Assembly (NCBI RefSeq): GCF_009663145.1
Contig: NZ_VKHR01000009.1
Coordinates: 2-64,001, forward strand
Reading direction: 5' to 3'
Length of the DNA: 64,000 nucleotides
DNA from: Shewanella sp. TC10
GTDB taxonomy: Bacteria > Pseudomonadota > Gammaproteobacteria > Enterobacterales > Shewanellaceae
The position numbers and the translations under genes are program-made. Shown piece after piece: positions 42,818 through 51,461 of this stretch. The notes below the pieces were generated by a model. The model searched no databases. It saw only the letters and a list, made by a program, of their open reading frames with translations, and was not told the origin of the DNA. Within the stretch, counting starts at the first letter, position 1; every line of letters starts with the position of its first letter.

Positions 42818-43717
42818 TCATTGCAAGGTTAATTGCTGTTTTAATTCAGTAAACTGCTTAAATTGTGGATGTTCAGGTTTCACAATGTCAGGGAATCGCT
42901 GTTCAATGGTTAACATATAGCGCTCAGCTTGTGCGTAATCCTGAGTATTCACTAGCTCAGTTAACTTTATCATCGCCTTTTCTAGGGAGTCATGTTGCAT
43001 GGTCGGCGCTGTCATCGACTGCAATTCTTTTGCTGAAAACTCTTCTAGTACCTGCATTTCTATGCTGTGACGAGTGTCATTTTGAAGAGTGCTATTTTGA
43101 AGAGTAGATGTGCTAAGTTGATTATCTGTCTGTTGCTGTGGGATTTGCGCATCATTAATAGCAGTGTTATTAAGGACACTGCTACTCTCTGCACTGTCTC
43201 TATTTACACTGCCACTATTTACACTGTCTCTATTTACACTGCTTTGGCTCTGACTTAACTCCGTTTGCTGGGGGTCTGGCACTGCGCTACGCATCATGGC
43301 AGGTGCTGGAGTATCAGTTACGACAGGGATGCTGTCATCAAGCTCTGTCACTGCATGTTGATTAAATTCAGGGTTAAGCAGCATGACTGAGGCAATCAGC
43401 ATTACCGAAGCAGCACTTGATAAAGGTAAACGATGCTTTTTCCAAAAACTCACTTTTACAACATTAGTCCTTGTTGCTTTAGCAGCGTTTGATTGAATGG
43501 AGGTTGCTTTAGCTTCGTTTGATTGAATTGAGGCTGACTTAACTGCAGGTTGAACCGCTTTTGCTTGCAATAATATTGCAGCATCAATTGCAGCTGAGGG
43601 TCTTTCAAGGTCTTGTTGCTTATACAAAGCACTAATATCTTCTTGTAATGCCGCGAACGCTTCGTCTGAAATGGCATTATTGGTGGCATCTGCTTGAGGT
43701 TTATCTTTATTACTCAT
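42818..43717 (-). CDS. Anti-sigma-factor-like membrane protein
   Basis: 299 residues. An N-terminal cytoplasmic part (MSNKDK ... ISDEAFAALQEDISALYKQQDLERPSAAIDAAIL) is followed by one TM segment (about 100-120, LPLSSAASVMLIASVMLLNP) and a periplasmic Ser/Asn/Gln-rich domain containing short repeats (SVNRDSVNSGSVNRDS). It overlaps the ECF sigma gene by ATGA at 43714-43717, the usual arrangement for a membrane anti-sigma factor; there is no recognisable zinc-binding ZAS motif. The anti-sigma role is inferred from context and topology. Confidence 0.75.
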   Translation of the reverse strand: MSNKDKPQADATNNAISDEAFAALQEDISALYKQQDLERPSAAIDAAILLQAKAVQPAVKSASIQSNEAKATSIQSNAAKATRTNVVKVSFWKKHRLPLSSAASVMLIASVMLLNPEFNQHAVTELDDSIPVVTDTPAPAMMRSAVPDPQQTELSQSQSSVNRDSVNSGSVNRDSAESSSVLNNTAINDAQIPQQQTDNQLSTSTLQNSTLQNDTRHSIEMQVLEEFSAKELQSMTAPTMQHDSLEKAMIKLTELVNTQDYAQAERYMLTIEQRFPDIVKPEHPQFKQFTELKQQLTLQ

Positions 43718-44337
43718 GAGTTCCCCTCTTGCCATTTTATTGCAACACATTGTTTAATGCTTTGGTAGGCATAACGAATTCGGCTTTTAGTAGCCTCTAG
43801 TGTTACATCAGCAATATCGCTAATTGCTGCAGCGGTTAAGCCTAATTCTATATTAAGTAAAAAGGCTTCTTTTTGCACCGCAGGTAAATTGGCTATGCAT
43901 GATTTCAGTAACTTGGCTTTTTGCACATCTTCAAGTTGCTCATCTGGGCGATTATGAGATTGTTCATTATTGGTATTGGCATCAAAGTTATCCATACCGT
44001 CATCCCCCATATCTTCAACTTTATCGAGGGGCTTAACCGCCCTAACATGGTCTATTAGAAGGTTATGGGCAATTCGATATAACCAAGTAGTGAATTTGGC
44101 GGTCACTTGATAATTACCTGCTGCATTTATCACTTTCCCCCATGTATCTTGATACAAGTCTTCAGCCAGTGAATGGTTACTCAATTGGCGCACAAAGTAA
44201 CGATACAGCGGGCCTTTATGCTTGCTGTATAATTGCTCAAAAGCTGCCGTATCACCTTGCTGATAATTCAACATTAGTTGCTCATCTGACACGCTATCCG
44301 CAGTCGTCACATCATTAATTGGATCTAAGTCTGCCAC
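43714..44337 (-). CDS. ECF-type RNA polymerase sigma factor
   Basis: 207 residues with region 2 (FEQLYSKHKGPLYRYFVRQL, AEDLYQDTW, FTTWLYRIAHNLLIDHVR) and region 4 (LPAVQKEAFLLNIELGLTAAAISDI, EATKSRIRYAYQSI). A longer acidic linker joins them. It is preceded by a YfbK-like gene and followed by the coupled anti-sigma-like gene, a cluster also found in other gammaproteobacteria. The target promoters are unknown; auto-regulation is typical for the group. Confidence 0.92.
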   Translation of the reverse strand: MADLDPINDVTTADSVSDEQLMLNYQQGDTAAFEQLYSKHKGPLYRYFVRQLSNHSLAEDLYQDTWGKVINAAGNYQVTAKFTTWLYRIAHNLLIDHVRAVKPLDKVEDMGDDGMDNFDANTNNEQSHNRPDEQLEDVQKAKLLKSCIANLPAVQKEAFLLNIELGLTAAAISDIADVTLEATKSRIRYAYQSIKQCVAIKWQEGNS

Positions 44338-44357
44338 TCAGTCTACCTTGGGTTACT

Positions 44358-44397
44358 TACTGGTATAAGTACTGGTATAAGTACTGGTATAAGTACT
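44358..44397. repeat. Tandem repeat, 12 bp x 3
   Basis: TACTGGTATAAG at 44358, 44370 and 44382, then TACT. It lies just upstream of the sigma factor start, between it and the YfbK-like gene. Confidence 0.9.
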
Positions 44398-44456
44398 CGT
44401 TCATGTACCACTTTCATTACATAAACCAGTTTGCCCAGAGCAGAAGTTATTGTCTA

Positions 44457-45647
44457 CTAAATATGTTTACTAACAGGTTGAGGTTTAGGCAATGGAATAG
44501 GCTCGACTGGCAAAATGAGTTGCTGCTTAGCCTCTGGAAGTTCTCCAATACGCTTAGATTTAATAGGCTGCGGCATTGGATATGGCTCCCGTTGATGAGG
44601 AGGTTGCGGCTTTTTGATAGACTGTTGGTACTCGGAGCTTAAGGCTATAACGGCAACAGATTCTGCCAACTCAATAAACTGACTGCGTTTGCCATTAAGC
44701 TCATCTTTAGTTGCCTCTTTGGCAATTTGAATCAATTTATTATAATCAAAATCATGTACATAATTACTTCGATTAATTAACTGCCCTAAGCCTGCCACCG
44801 CAGCAGCAAATCTAAATCCATCAGTTGTTTGCTCAAAAAACTTTTGCAGCTGATTAATATCAATCGGAAATTGATTAACAAAGCGCTGACCAGAAGTCGA
44901 TCTCCCATCGGATATCGATACCTCAGCAAGTTCTGTAGCACTAAAGCGTTGTGATATTGATGAGTTATCTGTCTGACTATTCGCATCCACTTCATTTAAT
45001 CTAAGCTCATATAGGACTATATACTGACGGGCGTTACTCACTGTCAGTTGTCTATTCTGAGTTGAAATTTGATACGCTTTCTCAAAACCGACTAAACGAT
45101 ATTCAGACACTAACCTTGGATTAAATTTCATAGTAGCCTGTAGCCAATTAAATCCAAGTACCGCCTTATCACTAGCATCTTTAGTCAAGGCGATATTGAC
45201 TAATAGCAGCTGAGTACCTTGATTATAAGGAGATGGAGCAATCTCGGTCGCAATAGCATAATTACTCGATACCTCCTCAAAACCCTCAAACTCATAATCA
45301 AAGGTGTTTAATAACTGATGGCTACTAATACTATTTCGTGAAGGTAAAGTATTTTGCGCCACTGCCTGTTGCAATAACTGATAGTCAGCAGAGCTTGTTA
45401 CCAGATTAAATTGTGATATTGGGGTTTCCCCCGTCACCATATTGCCGCCATGACCATTGATGGCAATTTGGCCATGATAATAACCCGGTTTAACTGGAGG
45501 ATAAGCAGGTTTTTTCGGTAATGTTATCGGATCAGGAGTGACTGCTTGGACACTTTCAGTGGCATTTACACACAAAGAAGTCGCTATAAGGCTTGTGATT
45601 AATAACAAGCGACATTGATATAACCCACTTCGACTTTGCTTTTTCAT
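44457..45647 (-). CDS. YfbK-like secreted protein lacking its vWA domain
   Basis: 396 residues with a signal peptide (ending LCVNA). Residues about 65-115 match the vWF-N region of YfbK proteins (TPISQFNLVTSSADYQLLQQA, LPSRNSISSHQLLNTFDYEF) and are followed by IATEIAPSPYNQGTQLLLVNIAL, which in YfbK leads into the vWA domain. Here the roughly 170-residue vWA domain with its MIDAS motif is absent; the sequence goes straight to the DUF3520-like part (MKFNPRLVSEYRLVGFEK, FRFAAAVAGLGQLI). It is first in a run with the ECF sigma and anti-sigma genes. GAGGTTGAAA marks the ATG at 45647. A reduced structural or regulatory role is inferred. Confidence 0.75.
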   Translation of the reverse strand: MKKQSRSGLYQCRLLLITSLIATSLCVNATESVQAVTPDPITLPKKPAYPPVKPGYYHGQIAINGHGGNMVTGETPISQFNLVTSSADYQLLQQAVAQNTLPSRNSISSHQLLNTFDYEFEGFEEVSSNYAIATEIAPSPYNQGTQLLLVNIALTKDASDKAVLGFNWLQATMKFNPRLVSEYRLVGFEKAYQISTQNRQLTVSNARQYIVLYELRLNEVDANSQTDNSSISQRFSATELAEVSISDGRSTSGQRFVNQFPIDINQLQKFFEQTTDGFRFAAAVAGLGQLINRSNYVHDFDYNKLIQIAKEATKDELNGKRSQFIELAESVAVIALSSEYQQSIKKPQPPHQREPYPMPQPIKSKRIGELPEAKQQLILPVEPIPLPKPQPVSKHI

Positions 45648-45820
45648 TTTCAACCTCATTACCAAATCGTTGATTGATATCATTAGTAATAACGTAATCA
45701 AAATCAAAAAGGGTTATTTTTTATAAATTATTTTTGGCGCAGAAATCTAACCATTAAAAAGATAGCTTCTACTTCATCTATTTTAAACGACATCTATAAC
45801 TAAATGTCATAGGTTTAAGC

Positions 45821-45871
45821 CTCATCTATTATTAACACTCATCTATCATTAAACCTCATCTAAGATTAAAC
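45821..45871. repeat. Tandem repeat, 17 bp x 3, overlapping a stop codon
   Basis: CTCATCTATTATTAACA, CTCATCTATCATTAAAC and CTCATCTAAGATTAAAC follow each other. The third copy (45855-45871) encodes the last codons and stop of the periplasmic binding-protein gene on the minus strand; the other two lie beyond the stop. Confidence 0.85.
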
Positions 45872-46704
45872 AATTTTTCCAGTTCAGGAATTAAAATGGT
45901 CTTCTCAGCTTCACCAAAAAAATCATCATGCATCCTGATAAATGCCTCTTGAAAACTTTGCTGGCTCATCACTCTATCTATTTCACTCATGATTTCATCT
46001 CCCTTATCTCCTTTTGAGCAAGCAATATAACCATAAATAGCTTGATCAACATGGCGAATGGGAATGGATACATAATCAAGGGTCTTGTCGTTATCTCTTA
46101 AGTAAGCATCAATGACTTCACTATATTCGATTATTCCTAGCACTCTTTCTGCTTTCAACATATCCACTAATCGATTCGATGAGCTCATACCACCGCGAAC
46201 ATAAAACTCATGGGGATTTCTATTAATCTTCTGGTCAATAAAGTCGCCATAAGAGCGGTCTTTAACGACGCCAATTTGACCTTGGGTATTTTCAGGTAAC
46301 TTTGCTAAATCGAGTTGGTTGGCAAAAATCTGTTGGTTTTTAGCTAGTACTATCAAGCGTAGAGGCGGATATATACTGATGGGATAATGAGAAAAGCTTG
46401 CCACCTTCAGTCGTTCCGGGGTTTTAATTTTATTAAACATACAGCTATTTTGCTGTTTACTTAATTCTAGCCAGCCACGAGTCATACTCACTTGCTGCTG
46501 CTCAAATGTCAGTTGGTTATCGCTAAATTCTGTGAGCAACGAAATCGCCTCCATTTCCTCAGTACCAGAAATAGACACAATGCTTTCATCAACTTCAGTC
46601 AACATCACCCCATGAACACTTGCAGTAGCAGGCTGATTTATAAAAATAAAAATAGATAAAACGTAAAAAACTAGTCCCTTAGTCTTTAACCTTTGGAACG
46701 ACAT
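45856..46704 (-). CDS. Periplasmic solute-binding-like protein (TIGR02285 type)
   Basis: 282 residues with a signal peptide (ending QPATA). It has the features of family-3 solute-binding-like proteins found without transporter genes in Shewanella and Vibrio: MTRGWLELSKQQNSCMFNKIKTPER read as separate conserved blocks, IGVVKDRSYGDFID, the RGGMSSSNRLVDMLKAERV segment and IYGYIACSK. These often act as sensory or environmental binding proteins of unknown ligand. GGAGG precedes the ATG. Not linked to an ABC transporter. Confidence 0.7.
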   Translation of the reverse strand: MSFQRLKTKGLVFYVLSIFIFINQPATASVHGVMLTEVDESIVSISGTEEMEAISLLTEFSDNQLTFEQQQVSMTRGWLELSKQQNSCMFNKIKTPERLKVASFSHYPISIYPPLRLIVLAKNQQIFANQLDLAKLPENTQGQIGVVKDRSYGDFIDQKINRNPHEFYVRGGMSSSNRLVDMLKAERVLGIIEYSEVIDAYLRDNDKTLDYVSIPIRHVDQAIYGYIACSKGDKGDEIMSEIDRVMSQQSFQEAFIRMHDDFFGEAEKTILIPELEKLFNLR

Positions 46705-46938
46705 AGATTGCCTCCGAGTTTAAAGCCTATGTGACTAACATTAGAGGAGAGTCTTAGCATTCGCAATCAGAAACTAAGTTTCAGCCGCAGAAAACACTGA
46801 AAAGCAGCCAAAATAAAGCCAGCATGATATCATCTAGCCCCTTTTTTATAGCGGGCTTTCAGTCAGTTATAAACCCTGTGCCCTACACAGGGAGAAAGTA
46901 AAAATAACCTAATAATATAAGTGTGTTAAGGAGTTATC

Positions 46939-47430
46939 ATGCAAGCCCTTGTTGCCGTAGTAATGGGATCTAAGAGTGATTGGCCTACCATGGAAGCCGC
47001 CGCAGAAATTATGGATAAGCTTCAGGTGCCGTATCATGTTGAAGTTGTCTCAGCTCATCGCACTCCTGACAAACTAATGGATTTTGCTAGTACTGCTGCA
47101 GATAAAGGCTATAAAGTCATTATTGGTGGTGCTGGTGGTGCTGCACATTTACCGGGAATGATCGCCTCAAAAACACGTTTACCAGTGCTAGGTGTCCCAG
47201 TGCAAAGTAAAGCGCTATCTGGAATGGACAGCCTACTTTCAATCGTACAAATGCCAAAAGGTATTGCTGTAGGTACTTTAGCTATCGGTACTGCAGGTGC
47301 ATTCAACGCAGGCTTATTGGCTAGCCAAATTTTGGCAGTAACTGATGCCGAACTTGCTGCTCGCTTAGATGCATTTCGTGAAGATCAAACTAATACTATC
47401 CTTGATAACCCAGATCCGAGGGAAGCTTAA
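46939..47430 (+). CDS. purE: N5-carboxyaminoimidazole ribonucleotide mutase PurE
   Basis: Class I PurE, 163 residues: [15 protein letters not shown], the active-site SAHRTPDKL and [13 protein letters not shown]. Converts N5-CAIR to CAIR in purine synthesis. Its stop overlaps the purK start (TAATG), so translation is coupled. AAGGAG ribosome site. Confidence 0.97.
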   Translation: MQALVAVVMGSKSDWPTMEAAAEIMDKLQVPYHVEVVSAHRTPDKLMDFASTAADKGYKVIIGGAGGAAHLPGMIASKTRLPVLGVPVQSKALSGMDSLLSIVQMPKGIAVGTLAIGTAGAFNAGLLASQILAVTDAELAARLDAFREDQTNTILDNPDPREA

Positions 47431-48527
47431 TGGCTCAGCAAGCTCCTAAACAGCATAATGTCTGGGTATTAGGTAATGGCCAGTTAGGCGCAATGCTTTC
47501 TCATGCAGGCCAACCCTTAGCCATTAATGTTCGCCCAGTTGATATTATGACCCCGTCTGATGAGCGCCTACCGCTTGAAGGCACCGATGTCATTACTGCA
47601 GAGCGTGAGCAATGGCCAGAATCAAGCCTAAGCTTACAATTAAGCGAACATCCCCATTTTATTAATGGCCCAGTATTTGGCCGTTTAGCGGATCGTTATA
47701 CTCAAAAGAGCTTATTAGATGAGCTGTCAGTTCCAACATCCCCTTGGGAGTTAGTTGATGACAATACTCAAACTGATGCTTTACACCAACAGTACGGTGA
47801 TCGAGTATTATTAAAGCGTCGTACAGGCGGCTATGATGGCAAAGGCCAGCATTGGCTAAAGCAAGCTGAAGGGACTGAAATTCCTGCTGATTGGCGCAAC
47901 GAAGCGATTGCTGAACAAGCGATCAACTTTGATGAAGAAGTGTCAATTGTTGGTGTGAGAACGCAATCAGGCGAGTGTGTTTTCTACCCTCTCACTCTTA
48001 ACTTACATCAAGATGGTATTTTAATGGCTTCAATTGCGCCATTAAGCCGTTTAGATCATCTCCAGCCTCAAGCTGAAGCGATGCTAACTAGCATTATGGA
48101 TGAGCTTGAATATGTAGGTGTGATGGCAATGGAGTGCTTCAGAGTGGGTAATGAATTACTCGTAAATGAACTTGCACCGCGAGTACATAACTCTGGCCAT
48201 TGGACTCAATCAGGCTGTCACATTAACCAGTTTGAATTACACCTTCGCGCTCTTTGTGGATTACCAATTCACAAGCCACAGGTTAACTTTCAATGTGTCA
48301 TGGTTAATTTAATCGGCGTGGATAAAGATGACCGCTGGTTAAGTCTGCCTAACGCTGAGCTATTCTGGTACAACAAAGAAGTTCGTGTGGGCCGCAAAGT
48401 TGGTCATTTAAACCTTTCAGCACACAGTAAAGCAATGGTTGATGACAGTATCAGTCAACTACAACAATGGATGCCGGAGCAATACCAAGCACCATTAGCG
48501 TGGATTTTAGAAGAATTTACAGCGTAA
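47430..48527 (+). CDS. purK: N5-carboxyaminoimidazole ribonucleotide synthase PurK
   Basis: 365 residues, ATP-grasp fold: VWVLGNGQLGAMLSHAG at the N-terminus, KRRTGGYDGKGQHW in the ATP site and NELAPRVHNSGHWTQ in the metal/ATP site. Carboxylates AIR with bicarbonate and ATP to give the substrate of PurE. Operon purEK ended by a terminator. Confidence 0.97.
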   Translation: MAQQAPKQHNVWVLGNGQLGAMLSHAGQPLAINVRPVDIMTPSDERLPLEGTDVITAEREQWPESSLSLQLSEHPHFINGPVFGRLADRYTQKSLLDELSVPTSPWELVDDNTQTDALHQQYGDRVLLKRRTGGYDGKGQHWLKQAEGTEIPADWRNEAIAEQAINFDEEVSIVGVRTQSGECVFYPLTLNLHQDGILMASIAPLSRLDHLQPQAEAMLTSIMDELEYVGVMAMECFRVGNELLVNELAPRVHNSGHWTQSGCHINQFELHLRALCGLPIHKPQVNFQCVMVNLIGVDKDDRWLSLPNAELFWYNKEVRVGRKVGHLNLSAHSKAMVDDSISQLQQWMPEQYQAPLAWILEEFTA

Positions 48528-48550
48528 CACTTTTAGCTGATTCAAATTTT

Positions 48551-48574
48551 AAAGGCGCCATTGGCGCCTTTTTT
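48551..48574 (+). terminator. Terminator of purEK
   Basis: AAAGGCGCCA/TTGGCGCCTTTTTT, a 10-bp self-complementary hairpin with T run, 24 bp after the stop. Confidence 0.92.
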
Positions 48575-48678
48575 ATGCTTCAATTTTTATTCTTTGACCG
48601 TAAATACTTAACGATACACAGATAAAAGTTTAACTTTATCTGCTTGGGCTTAATGAATGTTTTTATAGATCAGCCCTG

Positions 48679-49857
48679 TTAAATACAAACTCTGGTAAGT
48701 TCTTGTTCAAGATTTTCAGAGCTGGCTTTTTGCTGCTGCGCTCTATCAGAAATCGCTTTAAGGTTTAACTGCACTTCATGACTTAAACGAGAAATTTCAA
48801 TAGCACGAGTATTGATACTGCCTGTTGAAGTCTGTTGCCCTTGAATACTGTATGTCATGTTACCCGCAACACTATCAAGTTGTTGAAACGCGATGCCAAT
48901 ATCAGAAAATGCCTGACTGACGCGCTGGCATTGCATTAAGCTTTCTTGCGTCACGCGCTGGCTTTCTCCAATTGCATTCACCGCATTGCCCGCTTTAGCT
49001 TGAAGCTCTAATACTATTGATTGGATCTCAATCGTTGACTCTTGAGTGCGATGAGCAAGTGCTCTCACTTCATCAGCTACTACGGCAAAGCCACGACCTT
49101 GTTCACCTGCTCTTGCGGCTTCAATCGCGGCATTTAGAGCAAGCAAGTTGGTTTGCTCAGCGATGCTTTTAATCACTTCAAGTACATTACCAATTTTCTG
49201 GCTATCGCTATTAAGCAGGTCTAAGTCAGACACCATACTTTCAATACCATTTGCGAACGTCGTCATCGAAGTTTGATTATTTTGCGCGTCACTAGTCCCT
49301 AGCTCTAGTAACTCTTTAACATCGACTGACGTCGACTTAAGTTCATCAGCATTATTTGACAGCTCGTCGGCTGTTTGGACAATTTCGGTCAGCGATGCGG
49401 TTATTTGTTCACTTTCATCAGTACTTTTATTCACTGAGGCTTCTGCAGCCCCCATTTGGGAAGCCAGTTCGTATGAACCTGTTCTTACATCATTTGCATC
49501 CTTTCGAATGTTATCAATAACGGATTTTAAGTCTTCAATAAAGTCACTCAGATTATTTGTGATAAGCGCAATTTGGTCATCGCCTTTATCCTTAAGAGGC
49601 TTGTCTGGCGCAGTATCGGTACTGATCACCAAACTTAAATAATGACTTAATTTGCTCAACCTTTGCTGTATTTGCTGCTGATATATATAAACACCCAGGA
49701 CAAATTGCCCTATACCAAGACACACGAGTAGAGTGATGATTTGAAATTTTGAGACTTGTTGTGGAAGAGCTAGCGTGACAACTATCGCCAGCAGCACTAA
49801 TGAAAGTAACGGTAAAAGCAGCTTTGTCCGCAATTTATTATCATTATGGTTATGCAT
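48679..49857 (-). CDS. Methyl-accepting chemotaxis protein with no periplasmic sensor
   Basis: 392 residues. Two transmembrane segments (about 15-33 and 38-60) are joined by only a few residues, so there is no periplasmic ligand domain. A HAMP-like linker follows, then a long coiled-coil signalling domain with the highly conserved hairpin tip [35 protein letters not shown] (shown in part by its core residues). The C-terminus lacks a CheR-docking pentapeptide. It may sense membrane state or cytoplasmic signals; ligand unknown. Single gene. Confidence 0.88.
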   Translation of the reverse strand: MHNHNDNKLRTKLLLPLLSLVLLAIVVTLALPQQVSKFQIITLLVCLGIGQFVLGVYIYQQQIQQRLSKLSHYLSLVISTDTAPDKPLKDKGDDQIALITNNLSDFIEDLKSVIDNIRKDANDVRTGSYELASQMGAAEASVNKSTDESEQITASLTEIVQTADELSNNADELKSTSVDVKELLELGTSDAQNNQTSMTTFANGIESMVSDLDLLNSDSQKIGNVLEVIKSIAEQTNLLALNAAIEAARAGEQGRGFAVVADEVRALAHRTQESTIEIQSIVLELQAKAGNAVNAIGESQRVTQESLMQCQRVSQAFSDIGIAFQQLDSVAGNMTYSIQGQQTSTGSINTRAIEISRLSHEVQLNLKAISDRAQQQKASSENLEQELTRVCI

Positions 49858-50036
49858 ATAGGGTTCCGAAAACGTATTTATTATATGAACTTAATCGTTC
49901 TTATTATTTGGTATACAAATATACCTCAGGTTAATTATTCACCCAAAGGTGCATTTAACACAATAGCTACATTTGTTATCGGAAGTTCGGCCTGAAAGTT
50001 TAGCCTTTTCTAGTGAGGTGAATATATTTTTGGCAT

Positions 50037-50070
50037 AAAAAAGCTCCGTTTATATGGAGCTTAATTTTTT
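50037..50070 (-). terminator. Terminator of the lytic transglycosylase gene
   Basis: AAAAAAGCTCC and GGAGCTTAATTTTTT form a 7-bp core stem with T/A-rich flanks, just past the stop at 50104. Confidence 0.8.
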
Positions 50071-50103
50071 AGATATTTTAAACAGTCTTAAGTGAAGTTC
50101 ACT

Positions 50104-50718
50104 CTAGCCAAAGAATAAGCGCCATAACCATGAAGAATCTAAATCTTCTTTACAGGTTCGATATTGAGCTGCATATGTTTTAGAGCGAGCATCAACACGA
50201 TTAGCTACCGGCCCTAACCAAGCTTTGGCCTTGTAAGTGCCACGTTTATAACCGCCCCAACCTTCGTGATAATTCAAATACTGATTCTTGGCATCCCATT
50301 TTGAAACGCCATTAATTTTATGGGTTTTGTAAATAAACCAGCCCATAAAGTCCATAGCATCATCAAAATTACTGCGACTTGACCAAGAGTTACCCGTTTC
50401 ACGAACATAGTCATCCCATGTCATGGTTTTAGCTTGAGCATAGCCATACGCGTCACTTGCACGACCCGTTGGGATAAATCCTAAAAAATACTCCATTGGC
50501 GGCGCTGCGTTATGTTTGAACGAGCTCTCTTGGTACATCATTGCAAGTGGTACATGCACTGGTACGCCCCACTTATCACGAGTATTTACCGCCGCTTTAT
50601 ACCAAGAACGGTTTTCTTGGAAAATCGAACAAAGGTTATCAGGTTCTTTGGGAGGTGGTGTAGCGCAACCAGTCAGTTGCAGAAGAATAACTGCGCTAAA
50701 TACACGGAAAAACCACTT
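50104..50718 (-). CDS. Lipoprotein lytic transglycosylase (SLT-like domain)
   Basis: 204 residues. The lipobox QLTGC is followed by an SLT-type lysozyme-like domain: VPLAMMYQESSFKHNA contains the catalytic Glu, with AYGYAQAKTMTWDDYV and YLNYHEGWGGYKRGTY. It should cleave peptidoglycan glycan strands from the outer-membrane side of the periplasm. The ATG at 50718 has AAGGG upstream. It belongs to the group annotated as transglycosylase SLT domain proteins in Shewanella. Confidence 0.85.
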   Translation of the reverse strand, partial: KWFFRVFSAVILLQLTGCATPPPKEPDNLCSIFQENRSWYKAAVNTRDKWGVPVHVPLAMMYQESSFKHNAAPPMEYFLGFIPTGRASDAYGYAQAKTMTWDDYVRETGNSWSSRSNFDDAMDFMGWFIYKTHKINGVSKWDAKNQYLNYHEGWGGYKRGTYKAKAWLGPVANRVDARSKTYAAQYRTCKEDLDSSWLWRLFFG

Positions 50719-50934
50719 CATAAAAACCCTTATAAACAAATTAAATCAACTGAATGCACACTCAATACTTGGCTAGATTTTCACATCATTAAGGTACAGA
50801 TGCAAACGAGATTAACAGAAAAATAGCCATTGAGCTTATTCGTTTATAAGGCGACATAATCGACTCGATAAATGACTTTTACTGACACTGTTTCATGATA
50901 AAAGTGAAACAAAAGATGTATAAATAATTAGGAA

Positions 50935-50994
50935 AGAAATGCGGCAAGAAATGAGATAATAAAGGAGGCAATAAATGAGGTAATAAATGAGACA
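50935..50994. repeat. Imperfect short tandem repeats
   Basis: About five degenerate copies of a 12-15 bp unit around AAATGAGGTAATA between 50935 and 50994, upstream of the transglycosylase gene and just beyond the 3' end of the gshA-linked lipoprotein gene. Confidence 0.6.
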
Positions 50995-51020
50995 GCAAGT
51001 TAAATCACAAACTAATTCGC

Positions 51021-51461
51021 TTATAGCATTGATGGCTCAATTGGGTTTGCAAAAGCACATTCATATGACTCTTGTTGCCACACAATGGGCTGCCAATAAT
51101 CAGTATTAAGACCACTATAGACTTTATCTAGCTTGAACTCTGCAGCTAAGTGATAACGTTGCTCACGCTCGACTTCAACCGATATTGTTTTGGTTTGCCT
51201 CGCAGCCAGTTTGACTTTTAGTTCAGGCGCTTCAATTAACTCAGCGACAGTAAACTCATGAATACCAGCGGATAATTTATAATAAGGGCGGGAAATAACC
51301 GCTTTGCCATCAAGGTGAGTGACTACGACTCGATATAAACTTTCTGCTGCCGGTGGCGTGATATAACTCGCCACAGAGCCGCAGATAAGTTCATCTTCAT
51401 TTGAAGTTGCGCAGCCTTGTAACAAGGCTACGGATACCGCGAGTAGTACTACTTTTTTCAT
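51021..51461 (-). CDS. Lipoprotein coupled to gshA, function unknown
   Basis: 146 residues with a lipobox (LLQGCATS). The rest shows beta-rich segments (YRVVVTHLDGKAVISRPYYKLSAGIHEFTVAELI) and QRYHLAAEFKLD, similar in style to small PEGA-like or periplasmic beta-sandwich lipoproteins. It overlaps gshA by ATGA at 51458-51461, so the two are translationally coupled. No known link of a lipoprotein with glutathione synthesis comes to mind. Confidence 0.7.
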   Translation of the reverse strand: MKKVVLLAVSVALLQGCATSNEDELICGSVASYITPPAAESLYRVVVTHLDGKAVISRPYYKLSAGIHEFTVAELIEAPELKVKLAARQTKTISVEVEREQRYHLAAEFKLDKVYSGLNTDYWQPIVWQQESYECAFANPIEPSML

